A stretch of 64,000 bases of DNA from Pseudaquabacterium terrae. GTDB lineage: Bacteria; Pseudomonadota; Gammaproteobacteria; Burkholderiales; Burkholderiaceae_C. Within the stretch, counting starts at the first letter, position 1; each line of letters begins with the position of its first letter. This document shows positions 35,457 through 44,424 of this stretch, in pieces. The stretch lies in NCBI RefSeq assembly GCF_013266755.1, contig NZ_JABRWJ010000003.1, positions 620,001 through 684,000 of the forward strand, given 5' to 3'. The notes beneath the pieces were generated by a model that was given only the letters and a program-made list of their open reading frames with translations, made no database searches and was not told where the DNA came from. Position numbers and translations under genes: made by a program.

Positions 35457-37029
35457 GCACCGGCTCCTGCAGGCGGAAGGCGCCGATCACGCGGGTCAGC
35501 CCCTCGGCCTGCTGGCGCAGGCTCTCGGCGGCCGCGGCGCTCTCCTCGACCAGCGCGGCGTTCTGCTGCGTGCCGTTGTCGAGCGAGACGACCGCCTGGT
35601 TGACCTGCGTGATGCCGGTGCTCTGCTCGGTGGTCGCGGCATCGATCTCGCTGATCAGGTCGGTGACGCGGCCGACCTGCTGCACGATCTCGGCCATCGT
35701 CGCGCCGGCCTGGTCGACCAGCGCGCTGCCGCCGTGCACCTTCTCGACCGAGTTGCCGATCAGCACCTTGATCTCGCGCGCCGCCTGTGCGCTGCGCTGC
35801 GCCAGCGTGCGCACCTCGCCGGCGACGACGGCGAAGCCGCGGCCCTGCTCGCCGGCGCGTGCCGCCTCCACCGCGGCGTTCAAGGCCAGGATGTTGGTCT
35901 GGAACGCGATGCCGTCGATCACGCCGATGATGTCGGCGATCTGCGTGCTGGCGTCGCTGATCTGCTTCATCGTCGCCACCACTTCCTGGACCACCGCGCC
36001 GCCGCGGCCGGCCACCGCGGCCGCCGCGCTGGCCAGCTGGTTGGCCTGGCGCGCGCTGTCGGCATTGGTGCGCACGGTCGCGGTCATCTGCTGCATCGAC
36101 GCGGCGGTCTCCTGCAGCGCGCTGGCCTGCTGCTCGGTGCGGCCCGACAGGTCGGCATTGCCAGTGGCGATCTGCGCCGACGCGGTGGCGATGCAATCGG
36201 CGCTGCGCCGCACCTGGCCGATCAGCGTGACGAGGTTGCGCTGCATCTGTCCCATCGACGCCAGCACGCAGCCGGCGCGGGCGCGGTCGGCCCCCGGCAC
36301 CGGGCTCAGGTCGCCGGCGGCGACCTGCTGCGCGGCGGCGCTCAGCTCGGCCGGCTCGGCGCCCAGCGCACCGGCCAGGCCGCGCGTGATCAGCACGCCC
36401 AGCAGCGCCGAGCCGCCGGCGGCGAGCGCGCAGACCAGCAGCAGCATCCAGCGGTTGGCGGCGTAGTGCGCCTCGGCGCCCTGCACCTCCTTCTTCGCCT
36501 GCTGCTCGATGTGCTCGCCGAAGTCGTTCGTCACCTTGCGCAAGGTTTCCAGCAGCGGCAAGCCCTGGCGCTTGAGCTGCGCGTACGCCGCATCGCGGTT
36601 GCCGGCGCTTGCCTGCTCGACGACCGCGCGCGCCACCGGCGCGTAGGCGGTTTCGATGCGCTCCATCTCGGTCACCATGTCGCGCGGGCGCGAGTCGCTG
36701 TCCTGCCCGGCGCGCACGCGCTGGCCCAGCTTGTTCAGCGCCTTCTGCAGGTCCTCCTGGGCTGCGCCGACCGACTTGACGTCGGCGGCGCGCTCGGCCG
36801 GCTCGTCGGCCAGCAGCACGTTGCGGATCGCGATCGCGCGCCGGTTCGCCGCCAGGCGCACCTCGGTCGCCAGCCCATCCTGTTCCACCTGCTCGTGCAC
36901 GAAGTGGCTGAAGTCGGCGTTGGCCTCGCCCAGAGCGCGCAGGCACAGCAGCGACACCAGCACCATCAGCGCCGTCAGCGCGCCGAACGCCAGCCCGAGC
37001 TGCATGCGCACCGTCATCGTCCTAACCAT
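35443..37029 (-). CDS. Methyl-accepting chemotaxis protein
   Basis: A 528-residue chemoreceptor. TM1 spans about residues 12-31, followed by a four-helix-bundle periplasmic domain, TM2 near 198-217, a HAMP-like region and a long cytoplasmic signalling coil. The hairpin tip is the invariant [20 protein letters not shown] with [19 protein letters not shown]. There is no C-terminal NWETF-type pentapeptide for CheR/CheB docking, and no che genes are nearby, so it probably works through kinases encoded elsewhere. The start has aaggagat five bases before it. It is divergent from the response regulator at 37337. Confidence 0.93.
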   Translation of the reverse strand: MVRTMTVRMQLGLAFGALTALMVLVSLLCLRALGEANADFSHFVHEQVEQDGLATEVRLAANRRAIAIRNVLLADEPAERAADVKSVGAAQEDLQKALNKLGQRVRAGQDSDSRPRDMVTEMERIETAYAPVARAVVEQASAGNRDAAYAQLKRQGLPLLETLRKVTNDFGEHIEQQAKKEVQGAEAHYAANRWMLLLVCALAAGGSALLGVLITRGLAGALGAEPAELSAAAQQVAAGDLSPVPGADRARAGCVLASMGQMQRNLVTLIGQVRRSADCIATASAQIATGNADLSGRTEQQASALQETAASMQQMTATVRTNADSARQANQLASAAAAVAGRGGAVVQEVVATMKQISDASTQIADIIGVIDGIAFQTNILALNAAVEAARAGEQGRGFAVVAGEVRTLAQRSAQAAREIKVLIGNSVEKVHGGSALVDQAGATMAEIVQQVGRVTDLISEIDAATTEQSTGITQVNQAVVSLDNGTQQNAALVEESAAAAESLRQQAEGLTRVIGAFRLQEPVHVGG

Positions 37030-37336
37030 CAGGGATCTCCTTCAGTGCGGCCGCAGTCATTCCCCCCGGGCGGCGGTCGCAACCCGCACCGGAAGGCCGG
37101 CCCGAACAACAACGTCCGGCTCGACTGCAAAATGATCCATTGAATCAGATCTGATCAAAGACTAGAATTATGATCAAATACATGCTCTATTGATCATGTC
37201 AACGAACAAGCGGCGATCTCTGGCCAACGCAACCTCGGCACCGACACGCGGGGGGCTGGTCGTTGCCCTATCCCGGTGCGCTCAAGGGCCGTCCTATAGT
37301 TGCTTCGAGGCGCTGCCTGCGCCTGGGAGCACGCAC
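37030..37336. other. Intergenic region between divergent chemoreceptor and response-regulator genes
   Basis: About 306 bases with no convincing gene. The outer parts have normal high GC. The centre (about 37125-37200) is A/T-rich and holds the TGATCA array described separately, plus TAGAAT at 37163-37168 that could act as a -10 element. A reading frame from 37190 into the response regulator exists, but the first 49 codons look noncoding. Confidence 0.6.
37133..37196. promoter_or_regulatory. Array of four TGATCA/TGATCC words, likely operators
   Basis: TGATCC at 37133, then TGATCA at 37152, 37171 and 37191. The spacing is 19, 19 and 20 bases, close to two helical turns, so a protein could line up on one face of the DNA. 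The two middle copies share a longer context (TGATCAAAGAC and TGATCAAATAC). The array sits where both divergent promoters should be. Confidence 0.55.
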
Positions 37337-37792
37337 ATGCCGGGGTTCGAGAACATGCGCGCCATCGAGATTCTGATGGTCGAGGACAACCCGGGCGACG
37401 TGCGCCTGACGCGCGAGGCGTTCAAGGACGGCCGCGTCTGGAACCGGCTGCACGTCGTCGAGGACGGGCTCGCGGCGCTGGATTTCCTGCACCGCCGGCC
37501 GCCGTTCGACGACGCGCCGCGCCCGGACATCATCCTGCTCGACCTGAACCTGCCGCGCATGGACGGGCGCGAGGTGCTGGCGCACATCAAGGCCGACGAG
37601 GCGCTGCGCATCATCCCGGTCGTCGTGCTGACGACCTCGCAGGCCGAGGAAGACGTGCTGCGGGCCTACCACCTGAACGCCAACTGCTACGTCACCAAGC
37701 CGGTCGACCTCGAGCAGTTCATCCGCATCGTGCAGGCGATCGAGGACTTCTGGTTCACCGTCGTGCGATTGCCGCCGTCGTCGTCCCCCTGA
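37337..37792 (+). CDS. Single-domain response regulator (Rcp1-like)
   Basis: A 151-residue receiver with no output domain. [16 protein letters not shown], the phospho-acceptor in [17 protein letters not shown] and the Lys in [12 protein letters not shown] mark the Rcp1/CheY-like group that partners with phytochrome-type and hybrid kinases. It starts an operon with a receiver-kinase fusion (12 bases later), a TonB-dependent receptor and a TPR sensor kinase. The ATG at 37337 follows tgggagc; an ATG six codons later is also possible. Confidence 0.88.
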   Translation: MPGFENMRAIEILMVEDNPGDVRLTREAFKDGRVWNRLHVVEDGLAALDFLHRRPPFDDAPRPDIILLDLNLPRMDGREVLAHIKADEALRIIPVVVLTTSQAEEDVLRAYHLNANCYVTKPVDLEQFIRIVQAIEDFWFTVVRLPPSSSP

Positions 37793-37803
37793 AAGGAGGC
37801 CCC

Positions 37804-38895
37804 ATGTCCGCTCCGATCCGCGTGCTGATGATCGAGGACAACCCGGCCGACGCCCGGCTGCTGGCCGAGATGGTCGGCGACATGGGCGCCGAGGGCCTGG
37901 ATTGCGAGCTGGTCTGGAGCGAAACGCTGGAGTCGGGCCGGCAGCGGCTCGACGCCAACGAGGTCGACGTCGTGCTGCTCGACCTGGGCCTGCCGGGCAG
38001 CAACGGCCTGCCGACCTTGCACCGGCTGCTGGCCGACGGCCCGTGCCGCGCCGCGCTGGTGATCTTCAGCGGCCAGGGCGACGAGGAGCTCGCACTGCAG
38101 GCGCTGCAAGCGGGCGCGCAGGACTACCTGGTCAAGGGCCAGATCGATGCACCGGCGCTGGCGCGCACGATCCGCCGCGCGATCGGCCGCGCGCAGGCCG
38201 ACCATGCGAAGAGCCGCTTCCTCGCCGGCATCAGCCACGAGCTGCGCGCACCGCTGAACGGCATCCTCGGCTTCGCCCAGCTGATGCAGCTGGACGACAC
38301 GCTGAGCGACCGGCATCGCCGCTCCGCCGGGCTGATCAGGAACAGCGGCGAGCACTTGCTGCGGCTGATCAACGACATCCTCGACCTGGCCAAGGACGAG
38401 GCCGGCCGGCTGGAGCTCGATCCGCGACCGTTCGAGCTCGAGCCGCTGGTGCAGATCGTCACCAGCATCGCGCGCGTCAAGGCGGCGCAGAAGCCGGGCC
38501 TGGCGCTGCAGGTCGAGCTCGCGCCGGAGCTGCCGCGCCAGATGCACGGCGACGACCAACGGCTGCGCCAGGTGCTGTTGAACCTGCTGGACAACGCGGT
38601 CAAGTTCACCGAGGCCGGCGCCGTGACCTTGCGCCTGCGCGCCGCGACACCGGGTCGCCTGTGCTGCGAGGTCGACGACACCGGCCCCGGCCTGACCGAC
38701 GAGCAGCGCGCGCGCCTGTTCCAGCCCTTCGAACAGGTCGGCGAGCGCCTGCAGCGCTGCCAGGGCACCGGGCTCGGGCTGGTGATCTCGCGCCAGCTGG
38801 TGCGGCTGATGGGCGGCGAGCTGCGCGCGTCTGCGCGTGAAGGCGGCGGCAACCGCTTCGCCTTCGAGGTCGACCTCGCGCCGGTGGCGGCATGA
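37804..38895 (+). CDS. Response regulator-histidine kinase fusion
   Basis: A 363-residue cytoplasmic protein with a receiver (VLMIEDNPADARLL, Asp60 in VVLLDLGLPG, Lys111 in YLVKG), a short linker, HisKA with His145 in GISHELRAPLNGILGF and a HATPase with NLLDNAVKFTE and GTGLGLVISRQ. The receiver matches that of the 31186 product but the kinase half is of another class, so the domains have been shuffled. The start follows gaaaggagg. Its stop overlaps the start of the TonB-dependent receptor gene (ATGA at 38892), an unusual coupling of a cytoplasmic kinase with an outer-membrane protein. Confidence 0.9.
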   Translation: MSAPIRVLMIEDNPADARLLAEMVGDMGAEGLDCELVWSETLESGRQRLDANEVDVVLLDLGLPGSNGLPTLHRLLADGPCRAALVIFSGQGDEELALQALQAGAQDYLVKGQIDAPALARTIRRAIGRAQADHAKSRFLAGISHELRAPLNGILGFAQLMQLDDTLSDRHRRSAGLIRNSGEHLLRLINDILDLAKDEAGRLELDPRPFELEPLVQIVTSIARVKAAQKPGLALQVELAPELPRQMHGDDQRLRQVLLNLLDNAVKFTEAGAVTLRLRAATPGRLCCEVDDTGPGLTDEQRARLFQPFEQVGERLQRCQGTGLGLVISRQLVRLMGGELRASAREGGGNRFAFEVDLAPVAA

Positions 38896-41468
38896 GGCGG
38901 TGGCCGTCGCCGCGCCGGCGCCGCTACCGGCTGCTGCCGGCGCTGGCGCTGGCCGCCGTCGCACCGGACGGCAAGACGCAGGAACCGGCCGCCAGCGTCG
39001 TCGTGATCGGCAAGCGCGAGAGCCTCTCCGCGGGCCTGGCGCTCAAGCGCCAGCGCGACGAGGTCAGCGATGCCATCGTCGCCGACGAGATCGGCAAGCT
39101 GCCGGACTTCAACCTGACCGAGGCCCTGCAGCGCATCACCGGCGTGCAGGCCACGCGCGACCGCGGCGAAGGGTTCGGTCTGACGGTGCGCGGGCTGACG
39201 CAGGTCGAGACCACGCTGAACGGGCGCGAGATCTTCACCGCCGGCACCGGCCGCACGCTCGACTTCGCCGACCTGCCGGCCGAGATGATCGCCTCGGCCA
39301 CGGTCTTCAAGTCGGCCTCGGCCGAGCAGCTCGAAGGCGGCATCGGCGGGCTGGTCGACCTGCGCACGCGGCGGCCGTTCGACTTCCCTGGCGCGGCCAC
39401 GGTGCTGTCGGCGCGCGCCATCCACGGCGACCTGGTGCAGCGTGGCGAGGCCCAAGGCTCGGTGCTGGTCAGCCGGCGCTGGCCGCTCGGCGGCGGGCAC
39501 CAGCTCGGACTGCTGTTCAACGGCTCGCTGCAGGAGCGCGCGTTCCGCGAGGACAGCAAGGGCACCGGCGCGCCGCAGCTGCGGCGCGACCTGCTGCCGG
39601 ACCGCGCGGTGACCGTGCCGGGCTCGACCAGCGAGACCAGCAGCGTCGGCACGCGCCGCCGCGGCGCCGGCACGCTGATCGCGCAATGGCGGCTGCCCGA
39701 GGGCCTGGAGCTGCAGGCCGAGGCCCACCTGGTCGAGTTCCACACGCGGCAGGACTCGCAGCAGATCAACGTCGCCGCCGGCACCGGAGTCGAGCCCGGC
39801 AGCGTGCAGCTGTTCGACGGCAGCAGCGACGTGCGCCGCATCACCTGGCTCGACGCGCCGGTGTCGGTCCTCAGCTTCGCGCGCGACACGGTCGACCGCC
39901 TGCAGCAGGCGGCGATCGGCGTGCGGCACAGCGGCCCCGTCTTGAGCTGGAGCGCCGATGTCAGCCACACGCGCAGCTTCAACAGCCTCTACTTCAGCGG
40001 CCCCGGTTTCGGCGGCCGGGCGGCGCGCTTCACGCACGACCTGTCGGGCAGCGTGCCGGCGACCCGCATCAGCGGCACCGACCTGCTCGACCCGAACGCG
40101 CTGCGCTACACGCTGCTCGCCTACCGCACGCGGGTGTTCGAGGGCACGCTCGATGCGGCGCGGGTCGACCTGGCCTGGCAGCGTCCCGACGCCTGGTGGC
40201 AGCGTTTCAGTGCCGGCCTGCGCAGCGCGCGCCGCGAAGCCGGCAACACGCCCGGGCTGATCTTTGCCGACGCCCCCCTGAACGGCCCGGCCGCCGCCGC
40301 CACGCCGGCGCGGGTGCAGCCGAACCCTTACGACGACTTCATGCCCGGCTCGACCAGCATCGGCCGCTACCTGACCGGCCGGCTCGACGGCGCGCGTGAT
40401 GCGCAGGCGCTGCGCGAGGCCTTCGGCATCACGACGCCGCTGCCGACCAGCGCCGCGGCGCTGAGCCTGTGGCAGATCCGCGAGCACGGCGATGCCGGCT
40501 ACGTGATGGGCCGCTTCAGCGCCGACACGCTCGACGGCCAGCTCGGGCTGCGCCTGCTGCACACGCGCAGCAGCGTGTCCGGCAGCCGCACCGTGCAGCC
40601 CAGCGGCCGCATCGAGCCGCTGCAGCTCGAGCACCGCACGACCGATCTGCTGCCGAGCCTGAACCTGCGCTGGGCCTGGCGGCCCGAGCTGCTGCTGCGG
40701 CTGGCGGCGTCGCGCACGCTGACGCGACCGGGCTTCGACCAGCTGTCGCCCTCGCTGTCGCTGCTGCGCAATCCGATCACGCCGTCGCTGAACCAGGGCA
40801 TGGCCGGCAACCCCGAGCTGCGGCCGATGCGCTCGAAGAACCTCGACCTGGCCATCGAGCACTACGCCGGGCCGTCGAGCGCGCTGCACGCGACGCTGTT
40901 CGCCAAGCGCGTCGACGGCTTTCCGGCGACCCACAGCGCGCCGGAAACCCACGACGGCGAGACCTACCAGGTCAGCCGCCCGCGCAACAGCGACGCCGCC
41001 CGCATCGATGGCCTCGAGCTCGGCGGCCAGCACTTCTTCGATCGTCTGCCGGGCGCCTGGCGCGGCCTCGGCGTGCAGGCCAACGTCACGTGGATCGACA
41101 GCCGCACCAACGACCGCCTGCTCGGCACCGGCGTGCCGCTGCAGAACCTGTCGCGCCGCAGCGCGAACCTGATCGGCCTGTACGAGCATGGGCCCTGGTC
41201 GGCGCGGCTGGCATGGAACCGGCGCAGCAGCTTCGTCAGCGGCACGACCAGCGTCGTCGGCCTCGGCGTGCTGGCGAACACCACCCAGGGTTACGGCTGG
41301 CTCGACGCGTCGATCGGGCTGCGTCTGACCGACAAAGTGAGCGTCGCGCTCGAAGGCACCAACCTGCTGCGCACGCGGCGCGACGCGTATTTCGGCGTGC
41401 CGACGCGCCCCCAGGCCAGCCTGCTCAACGACCGCCAGCTCGGCGCCCGCGTCACATTGCAGTTATGA
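38892..41468 (+). CDS. TonB-dependent outer-membrane receptor
   Basis: An 858-residue receptor with an Arg-rich signal sequence, a TonB-box-like SVVVIGKRESL near residue 35, a plug (LPDFNLTEALQRITGVQATR, then VRGLTQVETTLNGREIFT) and a large beta-barrel ending with a hydrophobic C-terminal strand (QLGARVTLQL). The plug wording resembles the Xanthomonas/Caulobacter class that imports carbohydrates and other large nutrients. It overlaps the kinase upstream and the kinase downstream (41465) by four bases each, so it is made together with two sensors. No ExbB/ExbD/TonB genes are nearby. Substrate unknown. Confidence 0.9.
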   Translation: MRRWPSPRRRRYRLLPALALAAVAPDGKTQEPAASVVVIGKRESLSAGLALKRQRDEVSDAIVADEIGKLPDFNLTEALQRITGVQATRDRGEGFGLTVRGLTQVETTLNGREIFTAGTGRTLDFADLPAEMIASATVFKSASAEQLEGGIGGLVDLRTRRPFDFPGAATVLSARAIHGDLVQRGEAQGSVLVSRRWPLGGGHQLGLLFNGSLQERAFREDSKGTGAPQLRRDLLPDRAVTVPGSTSETSSVGTRRRGAGTLIAQWRLPEGLELQAEAHLVEFHTRQDSQQINVAAGTGVEPGSVQLFDGSSDVRRITWLDAPVSVLSFARDTVDRLQQAAIGVRHSGPVLSWSADVSHTRSFNSLYFSGPGFGGRAARFTHDLSGSVPATRISGTDLLDPNALRYTLLAYRTRVFEGTLDAARVDLAWQRPDAWWQRFSAGLRSARREAGNTPGLIFADAPLNGPAAAATPARVQPNPYDDFMPGSTSIGRYLTGRLDGARDAQALREAFGITTPLPTSAAALSLWQIREHGDAGYVMGRFSADTLDGQLGLRLLHTRSSVSGSRTVQPSGRIEPLQLEHRTTDLLPSLNLRWAWRPELLLRLAASRTLTRPGFDQLSPSLSLLRNPITPSLNQGMAGNPELRPMRSKNLDLAIEHYAGPSSALHATLFAKRVDGFPATHSAPETHDGETYQVSRPRNSDAARIDGLELGGQHFFDRLPGAWRGLGVQANVTWIDSRTNDRLLGTGVPLQNLSRRSANLIGLYEHGPWSARLAWNRRSSFVSGTTSVVGLGVLANTTQGYGWLDASIGLRLTDKVSVALEGTNLLRTRRDAYFGVPTRPQASLLNDRQLGARVTLQL

Positions 41469-44401
41469 AGCAACGCTGGTGGTGTCGATTCGCCCCGGCG
41501 CTGCTGGCGCTGGCCGGTGCCGCCGCAGGCCCCGGCGCGTCGGCCGGGCCGCTCGAGGACTGGCGCGCCGAGGCCGCCCGCGTGCGCCTGCTGGCCGACA
41601 ACGACGTGCCGCGCGCCCTCGACGAAGCGAGGCGGCTGCAGGCGACGCTGCCGCCGACGGCGACCCCGGCCGATCGCGTTCGCGCGCTCAACGTGCTGAC
41701 GCGCGCCGAGACCTACATGGGCCTGACCGAACCGGCCGAGCAGCATGCGGCCGAGGCCTTCGCGCTGGCCTCGCGGCACGACGACCGCATCGGCCAGGCC
41801 GAGTCGGACTTGAGCATGGTGCTGAACTCGGTCAACCAGGGCCGGCTCGACGAGCTGGTCAAGGCGACGCAGCGTGCGGTCGTCACCCTCGAAGGCACCG
41901 ACCGGCCGGATTTGCTCGCCGAGGCGATGCTGCGGCTGACGGTGATGTACCGCCGCTTCGAGCAGATGGACGAATCAGTGCAGGTCGCCGTGCAGGCGAT
42001 GGAGATCGCGCGCCGCTCCGGCCACCCGCTGGCGCTGGCCTATGCGCACCAGGGCCTGGCGCTGGCCTTCGGGCAGAGCGGGCGGCAGACGGAAGCGCTC
42101 GAGCATCTGGAGCAGGTGGCCGCCCAGGCGCGCCGCGTGCCCTCGCGCATGCTCGAGGCCTTCGCCATCGCCGGCATGGGCGGCGACCTGGCCAACAAGG
42201 GCGAACACGCGCGGGCCGAGCAGCTGGCGCGCCAGGCGCTGGCGATGCATCGCGAGGTCGGCGCGCCGTTCGCGATCAGCTTCGGCCTGTACGGCGTGGC
42301 CAACGCGCTGACCGCCGCCGGCCGGCATGCGCAGGCGCTGCCGCCGCTCGACGAATCGATCGCCATCTACGCGCGTCATCCGAACCCGATCGGGCTGTGG
42401 TTCTCGCTGAATGCCCGCAGCAGCGTCTACCAGAAGCTCGGCGACATGGCCCGCGCCCGCATCGATGCGCAACAGGCCCACGCTCAGGCCAAACGCGTGA
42501 ACCATCCGATCTACCTGAGCGGCAGCGCAACGCGGCTGTCGTCGATCGCCGCCGCGAGCGGCGACCACCGCCGCGCCTACGAGCTGGCCGTCGAGGCCGC
42601 CGAGATGACCCGCAAGTCGGTGCACGACAAGGCCGGCGCGCGCATGCTGCAGCTGACGCAGCGCTACGAGAGCGAGAGCAAGCAGCGCGCGATCGACCGG
42701 CTGACGCGCCAGACCGAGCAGCAGCAGGCCCAGCTGCTGCAGCACGACCTGCAGCAGCGCTGGCTCGGCACGCTGCTGGTCGCCGTGGGCCTGGCGCTGG
42801 TCGGCACGGCCGTGGTCGTGCACCGCTCGCGGCAGGCGCATCGCCAGCTGCAGCGCCTGAACGCGCAGCTGCAGTCGTCGGAGAACGCGGTGCGCGTGCT
42901 GAACGCCGAGCTCGAGCAGCGCGTCAGCGACCGCACCGCGGCGCTGCGGCAGCAGGCGCGCTACCTGCGCACGCTGATCGACATGCTGCCGATGTGGGCC
43001 TGGTTCAAGGACACGAAGAGCCGCTACCTGGTGACCAACCGCGCGCACGCGCAGGCGCAGCGGCTCGAGGTCGACGCCGTCGTCGGCCGCACCGACGTCG
43101 AGCTGCAGCCCGGTGCCGCGGCCGAAGCGTCGCTGCTCGACGATGCGCAGGTGATGGCCTCGGGCGAGCGCACGGTGATCGAGCAGGCCTTCGACGATGC
43201 GCAGGGCACGCGCTGGATGGAGGTCTTCAAGGCACCGGTCAACGACGAGGACGGCAGCCTGCTCGGCACCGTCGGCGTGGCGCAGGACATCAGTGAGCGC
43301 AAGGCGACCGAAGCGGCGCGCGAGGTCGCGCTGGCCGAGGCCGAGCGCCTGGCGCAGCTGCGCAGCGACTTCCTGGCGCAGATGAGCCACGAGCTGCGCA
43401 CGCCGCTGTCGGGCATCCTCGGTTTCGCCGAGATGCTGACCGCCGAGTCGGTGCTGACCGAGCGGCAGGAGCGCTGCGTTCGCATCATCCAGCAGAGCGG
43501 TCAGCACCTGCTGAACCTGATCAACGACCTGCTCGACATGTCGCGCATCGACGCCGGCCGGCTCGAGCTGAGCCCGACGCCGGTGCGGCTGACCGAGTAC
43601 CTGCACGAAGTCAGCGAGATGATCGCCGTCAAGGCCGAGCAGAAGGGGCTGCAGCTCGAGCGTGTGCTGGCGCCGGACCTGCCGCCGGCGCTGCGACTGG
43701 ACGATCTGCGCCTGCGCCAGGTGCTGCTGAACCTGCTGTCCAACGCGGTGAAGTTCAGCGACTCGGGGCAGGTCACGCTGCGCGTGGGTCTGGCCGGAAC
43801 GCGCCAGCCGCGCAACGGCGCGCGCCTGCGCTTCGAGGTCGAGGACACCGGCATCGGCATGTCGGGCTTGCAGCTGGCCAAGCTGTTCCAGCCCTTCGAG
43901 CAGGTCGCCGAAGACCGCCGCCGCCAGGGCGGCGCGGGGCTCGGGCTGGCAATCAGCCGGCAGCTGGTGCGCCTGATGGGCGGCGACATCCAGGTCGACA
44001 GCCGGCTCGGCGTCGGCAGCCGGTTCTGGTTCGAGCTGGAGCTCATGCGCTGCGATCCGCCGGAGACGGCTGCCGCAGCGGCGCGCGAGACCGCAGCGCC
44101 GCGCGAGCCGCTGGCGCCGGCGCAGGCACAGTCCGCAGCGCAGCAGTGGACCGTGCCGCCGCTCGAAGAGCTGGAGCGCCTGCAAGGGCTGGCGCGCATC
44201 GGCGACATGCGCCAGATCCGCGAACAAGCGCAGGACCTCGAGCAGGCCGATCCGCGCTTCGCTGCGTTCGCGCAGCACCTGCGCGGCCTGGCGCTCGATT
44301 TCCGCTCGCAGGCGGTGAGCGAATTCATCGGCTTCCATGCCGCGCAGCTGCAGGGTCAGCCGGCGGCCGATGCCGAGACGGCCGAGTCCGACAAGAACTG
44401 A
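41465..44401 (+). CDS. TPR-containing membrane sensor kinase (TPR-TM-PAS-HisKA-HATPase)
   Basis: A 978-residue kinase. A signal peptide (about 1-27) is followed by a periplasmic region of about 400 residues made of TPR-like helical repeats (HARAEQLARQALAMHREVG and similar), one TM near 433-453, a coiled-coil, a PAS domain (about 505-625), HisKA with His642 in QMSHELRTPLSGILGF and a HATPase (NLLSNAVKFSD, DTGIGMSGLQ). After an Ala/Pro-rich linker comes a helical module (LARIGDMRQIREQAQDL) shared with the 27254 kinase, here without a receiver. It overlaps the TonB receptor stop and probably senses substrate or receptor state in the periplasm. Confidence 0.9.
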   Translation: MKQRWWCRFAPALLALAGAAAGPGASAGPLEDWRAEAARVRLLADNDVPRALDEARRLQATLPPTATPADRVRALNVLTRAETYMGLTEPAEQHAAEAFALASRHDDRIGQAESDLSMVLNSVNQGRLDELVKATQRAVVTLEGTDRPDLLAEAMLRLTVMYRRFEQMDESVQVAVQAMEIARRSGHPLALAYAHQGLALAFGQSGRQTEALEHLEQVAAQARRVPSRMLEAFAIAGMGGDLANKGEHARAEQLARQALAMHREVGAPFAISFGLYGVANALTAAGRHAQALPPLDESIAIYARHPNPIGLWFSLNARSSVYQKLGDMARARIDAQQAHAQAKRVNHPIYLSGSATRLSSIAAASGDHRRAYELAVEAAEMTRKSVHDKAGARMLQLTQRYESESKQRAIDRLTRQTEQQQAQLLQHDLQQRWLGTLLVAVGLALVGTAVVVHRSRQAHRQLQRLNAQLQSSENAVRVLNAELEQRVSDRTAALRQQARYLRTLIDMLPMWAWFKDTKSRYLVTNRAHAQAQRLEVDAVVGRTDVELQPGAAAEASLLDDAQVMASGERTVIEQAFDDAQGTRWMEVFKAPVNDEDGSLLGTVGVAQDISERKATEAAREVALAEAERLAQLRSDFLAQMSHELRTPLSGILGFAEMLTAESVLTERQERCVRIIQQSGQHLLNLINDLLDMSRIDAGRLELSPTPVRLTEYLHEVSEMIAVKAEQKGLQLERVLAPDLPPALRLDDLRLRQVLLNLLSNAVKFSDSGQVTLRVGLAGTRQPRNGARLRFEVEDTGIGMSGLQLAKLFQPFEQVAEDRRRQGGAGLGLAISRQLVRLMGGDIQVDSRLGVGSRFWFELELMRCDPPETAAAAARETAAPREPLAPAQAQSAAQQWTVPPLEELERLQGLARIGDMRQIREQAQDLEQADPRFAAFAQHLRGLALDFRSQAVSEFIGFHAAQLQGQPAADAETAESDKN

Positions 44402-44424
44402 GGCGAGGCCGCTCTAATAGCAAG

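Noticed and set aside
37190-37336. N-terminal extension of the Rcp1-like regulator
   Set aside because: It runs through the A/T-rich promoter region and has no similarity to receivers; the ATG at 37337 gives a normal-length protein with a ribosome site.
38124-41189. A 1021-codon open frame opposite the kinase and TonB-receptor genes
   Set aside because: Antisense shadow of the receptor gene; no recognisable domain and biased composition.
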